64,000 bases of DNA from Drosophila miranda (Eukaryota > Arthropoda > Insecta > Diptera > Drosophilidae): contig NC_046673.1 in NCBI RefSeq assembly GCF_003369915.1, forward strand, positions 20,017,718-20,081,717, in the 5' to 3' direction. Below, one piece after another: positions 58,345 through 64,000 of the stretch. The notes beneath the pieces were generated by a model, which did no database searches, was not told the DNA's origin, and saw nothing but the letters and a program-made list of their open reading frames with translations. How positions within the stretch are numbered: position 1 is the first letter of the stretch; each line of letters opens with the position of its first letter. The position numbers were made by a program, and so were the translations under genes.

Positions 58345-60824
58345 CTTGTTACGCTCTTTTGAGATTCACTACGCTTACAGTACGTTTGTTACGTTTCTTA
58401 CGGTTTACTATTTTTTGGGGTCTTAATAGATTGAAAAGTAATTATTAACTCTACAAGGAAAACCGAGCGATTGACTGACAAATCAAAGGTTTCTTTGGCA
58501 ATGGATTTGTTTCGGTCGAGGGAACAATTGAGATTCTATAGAGATTTGACGGAGCAGCAAATGACAAGTAGCCATAGGCCTATCACTTATGGGAGACTTG
58601 TAGTACATCGAATCAATATGCCTTGACGCCCGTTTGCCAGGGTACTAGTCCGGAGGGTAAACGGAAATGGACTTGGATTATTTGAGAGCGCACATAAAGA
58701 ATAAACAATAAAGAACCCAAAACAGAATAGTTATCAACGAAATTCAAATAATAAAACTGCTGAGGGAGAGGGGGAGCGACGCAGAGGGGCGGAGAGGCCG
58801 AGAACGAGACAGTCATAAAGGGTAATCGTTTTTGGCTCAGCTTAATGGAGGTCAATATCGTTATACAGCCTTGTCCCTGTCCCTGTCTCTGTCTCTGTCT
58901 CTGTCTCTGTCTCGAAATTTAAATTCAACTGCACCGAACAATTGTCTACGATACAGCCCCGAGACCCGTACGCTCGACGCCGTAATCCGATCTCTCAGAT
59001 GAGGTAGAAGATGAGTAGAAGCCACCCTTGGAAAGGAGAAAATGTGGCATAAATCCGCACAAAAGTTTCCGTTTCGGGTACTTGCTCTCTGCAACTCTTA
59101 CAAATTATACGAATTTTTGCAACATTTTTACAGTCTCATCCGTTCGCTTATGGTACATTTTTCACAGCCAATCAGCCTGTTTCTTATTTTAGGTACCCCC
59201 ATTTTGAGCACTCGAATGATTCACATCTCGGAGCTTAAGGCGAAAACTATTCCAAGAACTTTTCGAACAAAAAAGGCCACCCAAAAAGGGTATTGACTAT
59301 TTCTCTTTAGTCATCAGTTTGGCGGGCCCTGAAGTGGAGTGTTTATAAATAGATGTGTACATGTTTTTGGTGAAAGTACAACAAAGACATTGTTGTGGGG
59401 GCGACACAGGCCCTAGAGGCCCCCACCACTTGTACCACAATCCCCGCATGGGACACTCACCTGTTGAACGTTGAGGGTCCGCAAATGACGTGGTTTTTGT
59501 TGTTTTTCTTTGTATTATATGTGCAACCGGTTTGTACTTTTTCGGCTATTTTTATTGTTTATTTCTTTATGGGTTTTGTTCTTCTACACGGAGAGAAAAA
59601 AAGAAGAGCTTTACAAACACGAAGTGGGCTAAAAAAAAAAAATGCGAAAAATTTCATATCTTATCTTATCGGAAGAGGGGAGAGGAGAGCATAAAGAGCA
59701 CGAAGAGTGCGGAGTGCGGTGTGGAGCAGGTGGAAGAATGTCTCATTATCATCAAATGATAAGAGGCACATCGATATAGTGGTTTCGTTCTGTTTGTTGT
59801 TTGGTGATTTCGGAACGGGCCTGTGATGGGGTTGTAACTACAATAAATAGTCCCGTCCCCGCTGACTGTGCTCTAAAATTGCCCGCTGACGTCAGGCTGC
59901 GCTCCAAAAAGGTAGGGAGGATGAGTCACCTCTCACACTCCCTCTCTCCCTCTGCCGATCTACCGTCGAGCGTTCTTCCACTGACGTCATAAGCTCAGCA
60001 GCGGATAGGACAACAAAGGGGAGGCAGAGAAGACAATAGGGTTGCACTTGAAACGGTATCCACAAACCGAACCGGTTCACCTTCAGCTGATCACAGCCCC
60101 GCGCCATCCTACCACTGCTCTGGCTCTCCTCACTCCATTCAAAATCTCAAAAAAATTGCTGCTGCGCCGTTCACTTGCAAAACACAACAACACGACAACA
60201 AAACAACAACAAAAACCAACAAAATTTCCAACAAACTAAAAGATAACATTATCTAGACATAGGTACAATGTGTATTGTGTGTGCTTATACATAGGTACAC
60301 ACGCGTTCCGTTTCAAAAAACTCTCTGGTTGTATTAATAAATTACAGTGTCCGAAAATGCGCGCGCGTCACTTACACTTTTACACTAAACAGCACGCACA
60401 AAACAAAAAACATACAGTCGAGTTCTGCTCAGTACACTTACGCCAAAATGCCGGCAAAACAAATTGGAGAGAAATAAAGTGTGGACCCGTCGTCGGTGCG
60501 TGCAGTTCGAAAAAAAAAACAAAAGTAAACAGCCAACTCTACACGGGGAACTACGGATTTGGTACAGAATGGGAGGAAAAAAGGGTGTGAACAACGGGCA
60601 AAAACGCCCAGAAAAGCCAACTGATGGATTGTAGAATCCACCCCTTTTGCCCAACATACCTTGGAGGCAAAAGCCAATTTTGTCATCAAGGTATATTATC
60701 TTCACTCGCGAGGTGAAATTAGTACGAACCGTGCAATTCACGTTGGATTTTTTGCCTGTTGTCCATACCCTTTTTTATAGCCCATTCAAAATTACGAATC
60801 ATTTTTTTGTCGCAGGAGAGAGCA
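58345..60824. other. Intergenic or leader region, no gene seen
   Basis: Contains a (GTCTCT)n run near 58868-58915 and a CRE palindrome at 59982-59989. An AAC/AACAA-rich stretch near 60176-60245 looks like 5' leader sequence of an unidentified transcript. No coding exon recognised. Confidence 0.45.
59982..59989. promoter_or_regulatory. CRE palindrome
   Basis: TGACGTCA; a second partial site (CTGACGTCAGG) lies about 100 bp upstream. Confidence 0.35.
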
Positions 60825-61400
60825 CCTATCGATAAAATTATATATCGTTCGACACTTAGAAATATACCGAAATACGTTACAAATTTCAAAATATTCTGTG
60901 AAAATACTGACGAATTATATTCAAATTCCTCATATTTCTCGTTTTTGACATTCGGTTAAATAGTAATAGTTAGCTAAGACCCTCAGATCTGAACTCATAA
61001 TTTTATCCGATTGATGAATCACTTGCCAACAAAACTGGCTAACTTTTGGTTTTCTTTTTATTTAATTATTTGTTGAAAAACCGGTTTAAACAAAACCGGT
61101 CAACAACAATAACCCCCAAATGTATTTCCTTACATGGTAACTACACGCTAACTACAAATTTGCTACATATTAACAGTTTATTTTATATAAGCCTCATCAA
61201 GCGCCAGTGTGAAAAAGTTCCGTTATCCACTTCTTGAAATGGTTTTATTCCGGCATTTTAAAAAAATAATTTAATTTTGATGGATCGGGAATTCTATGTT
61301 GATCACGAATTTGTATTCGATGTGGTGTAAATAGCATTTCTTCACGATTTCTGAATTGGTGCATTGGACAAGACGGTGAGTCCTATCCATACAGTATTCT
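60825..61400. repeat. AAATATACCG dispersed repeat, second long copy
   Basis: Aligns with 43855-44400 over its length (see that entry). Its start coincides with a DRE, TATCGATA at 60827-60834. Confidence 0.72.
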
Positions 61401-61484
61401 GTATGGTTAGTGGTCCTATGCTAGAAAATACTATGAAAAATATACAATTGGCAAGGTGTGTGAGCTAGAAATGGTATCTTAGCT

Positions 61485-61760
61485 GGCAGTGTATCGAACC
61501 AACATACCGTCTGACCCACAGAAATATACCGTCTCATTTTTAAAATAAATATACCGATGAAAAACGAACGTAGCCCATTTAAACCCCCTTTATTTAAACA
61601 GTATAATAACTTGAGTTAAACCGCGGAAAATAATACTAATAATAATATAAATAATCCTATCCTTCATCTTTACTAAACTAGCTTTACATTACTAGCTAGC
61701 TAATACATCAGCCCTAGACACATTATTTTACACCAGTGATGATTCAATGATTTTAAATGC
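61485..61760. repeat. AAATATACCG dispersed repeat, third copy
   Basis: ACATACCGTCTGACCCACAGAAATATACCG is split here into short runs that match 43869 onward, and ATTACTAGCTAGCTAATA at 61690-61707 is identical to part of the 43.9-kb copy. An unrelated or diverged stretch lies between these blocks. Confidence 0.65.
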
Positions 61761-61984
61761 TTCCTTTAATTTGATTGTGTCTAAATTAAGGTTTGATCAA
61801 ATAAAATAAAATTAATATTAAAATTATGGTTTCCAAGCTGATTTGAAACATTACTAATGACTTATTCTCAGATTGACATGTTTTAGGCCTAATTATGCAT
61901 TTTAATGATAAGTAAGTATCATACCCCGCCCAGGCCATGGTCACATCAAGGTATCATTTTCCGAATACTCTACCTTCCAATCAG

Positions 61985-62324
61985 ATGGCAAACGCATTCC
62001 CGCTGGCACAAACATCGGCATCTCGCCCCTTTACCTGGGTCGCCGCGAGGAGCTCTTCAGTGAGCCCAACAGCTTCAACCCGGAGCGCTTCAATGTAGTC
62101 ACAAGCGCCGAGAAGCTCAATCCCTATGCCTACATACCCTTCTCTGCGGGGCCGCGCAACTGCATTGGTCAAAGTTTGCCATGCTCGAGATTAAGGCCAA
62201 CGTCCTGCGTCACTACCACATCGACTTTGTCGGTGACACAACGTAGCCGCCTGTGGTCATTGCTGAACTGATATTGCGCACCAAGGACCCGCTACTGTTC
62301 AAGCTGCAGGATCGCGTCTACTAA
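61985..62324 (+). pseudogene. Cyp4-family P450 pseudogene, last exon
   Basis: Reads GKRIPAGTNIGISPLYLGRR, FNPERF and the heme loop PFSAGPRNCIGQ with the axial cysteine, then FAMLEIKANVLRHY, all typical of insect CYP4. One base is missing just after NCIGQ, shifting the frame, and a TAG follows VGDTT. A possible intron (GTATCA...AATCAG) and a few upstream codons (HIK) precede it, so it looks like a truncated genomic duplicate and not a retrocopy. No earlier CYP4 exons are present upstream. It is unrelated to the P450 at 7823, which belongs to another clan. Confidence 0.88.
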
Positions 62325-62597
62325 CCACAATCGCATTCTCGCGTAAAGCGATTTCTGTATCTGTAAATAATAATGAAACCCCTTAAAACGTACAGCTGGG
62401 CTTGGCTTTCTTCTGGGAAAAAGATCCTAAATCAATGAAAGCCAGGAACAGCTTATAAGTATTTAGCACCAAGTTTATTTTTACAGCCAACAGAGGTAAT
62501 TCCTCATTCTTCCTTCCGAAGTTAAAACCAAACAAATACAATTCAGGAAGAGGCCCAGATGACTAACAGAGCATTGGTACTGTATCGAATTACAGTA

Positions 62598-63021
62598 TTA
62601 CAAATAAATGCGCATTGCATCGCTTATGTCCCGTTTCATGTTACACATTGGGCACTTGTGAGAGGAGCGTATGGCGGTTTCGATGCATTGGCGACAAAAA
62701 ATGTGTCCATATTTTGCCAACAATGGCTCCCGTACGCTTTCCAGACAAACCGGGCACTTGTAGTCCCCATCCGAAGGCTCGTTTTCGTCGTTGCGCCTGC
62801 GCATCGGACTCGATGGGTTATGGGTATTAGAGCTAGCAGAACTAATATTGGCTAATATTGGAAAAGCAGAAAAATTAGTCTCTTGAATGAGGTTAAGATT
62901 TCGTAGACATACTGGTGGATGTTTCAACTTCCTCCTGGGAATTATCTACCCCGATTGGAACGGGAACATTCGGGCCAGATTGGGAAGTATTGTCGCTCAC
63001 AGTATTTAGAAAGTTCCCCAT
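62598..63021 (-). CDS. Small RING-type protein (RNF4/degringolade-like) lacking one zinc ligand
   Basis: Exons 63021-62913 and 62851-62598 give 120 residues (donor GTATGT, acceptor AATATTAG, phase 1). The N-terminus is polar and Ser/Asn/Thr-rich. A RING finger lies at about residues 69-106: CPVC, KYGHIFC, QC, CPMC. Its order and CPVCLESVREP start resemble RNF4-class SUMO-targeted ubiquitin ligases and fly degringolade. The third zinc ligand, normally Cys just before GH, is Tyr (TAT) here. Loss of one ligand would weaken zinc binding at that site, so ligase activity is uncertain. A DRE-like ATCGATAG lies about 100 bp upstream. Confidence 0.82.
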
Positions 63022-63873
63022 GTCGGAAATTTCCAAGAAGTTTTTTCTACACGTTTTAGTTTTACAATTGGGAAAACGTCAAGAGTTTTTCGGCACCACT
63101 GGATTGTAGTGGAATACCAATCGATAGCTGTAAAAATACATATATAGTATCGGTTCGGTAAAAACAAATTACCAACTCCTGGCGCTATTATTTAATTAAT
63201 CACTATTTTTTTAGCCACAATAAAAAAGAGATATGCAGAATTATAACTAAAAGCCGTTATTTTTTTGGGATTTTTATGGTATAGATACAATAACTGAAGA
63301 CAAACGGGTTTAATTCTAAACAACCCTTATGTACATGCATGGTAATGCCCTCACAATCCACAACTCAACCTGCTAATGCATGAAATTAATTGAACGGTTC
63401 TGTGTTATTAATAATTACATACGTATAATTTATGCGCTACAAATCGCTGCTTGAATTTGATATACCGTCTGCAAGGGTATACAAATGACATGCTGTTTTC
63501 TCTTTCTATTGACAAACGGGATAAAATAGTTTAAAACAGGCGCTAAAGCACACACACATATGCAAACGAGCAGTTTTGGCATGCATACATATGTAAACAC
63601 AAATCTATGGCGAATGGCAGAGTAGGACAGAAAATCAGCAAAGGAAAACGCAAGAAAACAGCAGCACGCACTTGTATTCTCTGCCGAGAGGACGCCATCC
63701 CGCTCACACTCGCACTCACAGGCCAGACAACAGCTGTATCCTCTTCGAAGCACAACACCTATTGTCTCCCGCTTACACATACTGAACCCTACATTCTCTT
63801 GTGGCGCAAAATAGCCCATCAGAAACCACGCAAAACGGCTGGCAAGAAGAAGTTGATCTGCGGTTGAGTAGAA
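63022..63873. other. Intergenic between divergent genes
   Basis: Contains AATCGATAGC at 63118-63127 and otherwise AT-rich DNA. Presumably holds promoters of the RING gene (minus) and of the gene starting at 63874 (plus). Confidence 0.45.
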
Positions 63874-63930
63874 ATGGATTCTTTTGGCAGCAAGAGCGAC
63901 TGCGCGTTGGAGAGTTCAGAGATGGAGTTT
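63874..63930 (+). CDS. First coding exon of a gene running off the window
   Basis: ATG in context AGAAATGG starts MDSFGSKSDCALESSEMEF, ending exactly at a strong donor (GTAAGT at 63931) with phase 0. The leader upstream is CA-rich. No family can be assigned from 19 residues. Confidence 0.5.
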
Positions 63931-64000
63931 GTAAGTAGATCAAATCTGTGCGAAACAATTAAAACACTGTAAAATTACACGCTATATGAAGTCGCAGTCG

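Noticed and set aside
1-64000. CRISPR arrays, bacterial operons or ribosome-binding sites
   Set aside because: Spliced insect genes throughout; the tandem arrays have no spacers and no cas genes.

Overview
This is nuclear DNA from a Drosophila-type fly. Genes have short GT-AG introns of about 60-110 bp, Drosophila core-promoter motifs (Motif 1, DRE, TATA), CAG/CAA-rich coding repeats, and a set of recognisable insect genes: Gclc, a p24/TMED cargo receptor, NUDCD1, a neuferricin homologue, COMMD3, MMADHC, a DM4/12 cluster and a cytochrome P450. From memory, several of these are X-linked (Muller element A) in D. melanogaster, so an X segment of another Drosophila species is likely. I cannot prove species or chromosome from the sequence.

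Region by region. (1) 1-4898 is a near-perfect inverted duplication with arms of about 2.1 kb and a 0.7 kb spacer. Each arm carries a complete, divergently transcribed copy of a secreted DM4/12-family gene, and a third relative follows at 5244-6353. (2) 7823-9612 is a full-length five-exon P450. (3) 10770-14325 (minus) encodes a 1116-residue secreted, glutamine-rich protein with YLPP repeats. (4) 14.4-21.1 kb is gene-poor and holds a stray UBR7-like exon fragment, a MITE-like remnant, a hairpin and simple repeats. (5) 21.1-24.3 kb is a divergent pair: a p24/TMED gene (minus), whose leader holds an unexplained coding-like frame, and NUDCD1 (plus). (6) 24.5-35.7 kb looks like a long 5' leader/intron region upstream of Gclc (35698-38080), with CRE palindromes, possible CncC sites and two DNA-repeat remnants. 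(7) 40.2-43.6 kb holds a neuferricin homologue, COMMD3 and MMADHC. (8) 44.9-49.6 kb (minus) is a gene with a winged-helix-like plus nucleoside-phosphorylase-like C-terminus and a phase-compatible alternative terminal exon that would remove both. (9) 49.6-57.9 kb is non-coding and rich in tandem repeats. (10) 57.9-58.3 kb is a small two-exon gene. (11) 60.8-61.8 kb holds copies of a dispersed AT-rich repeat also found upstream of COMMD3 and MMADHC. (12) 62-63 kb holds a Cyp4-type pseudogene exon and a small RING gene lacking one zinc ligand. A first exon of another gene begins at 63874 and runs off the window.

Most genes are unrelated housekeeping genes. The most notable items are the palindromic gene pair, the alternative-terminal-exon locus, the promoter-associated AAATATACCG repeat family, the ATG-less coding-like frame ahead of the p24 gene, and the defective RING and transposed UBR7 fragment. 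Exon boundaries were worked out by hand from splice signals and reading phase and have not been checked against transcripts.
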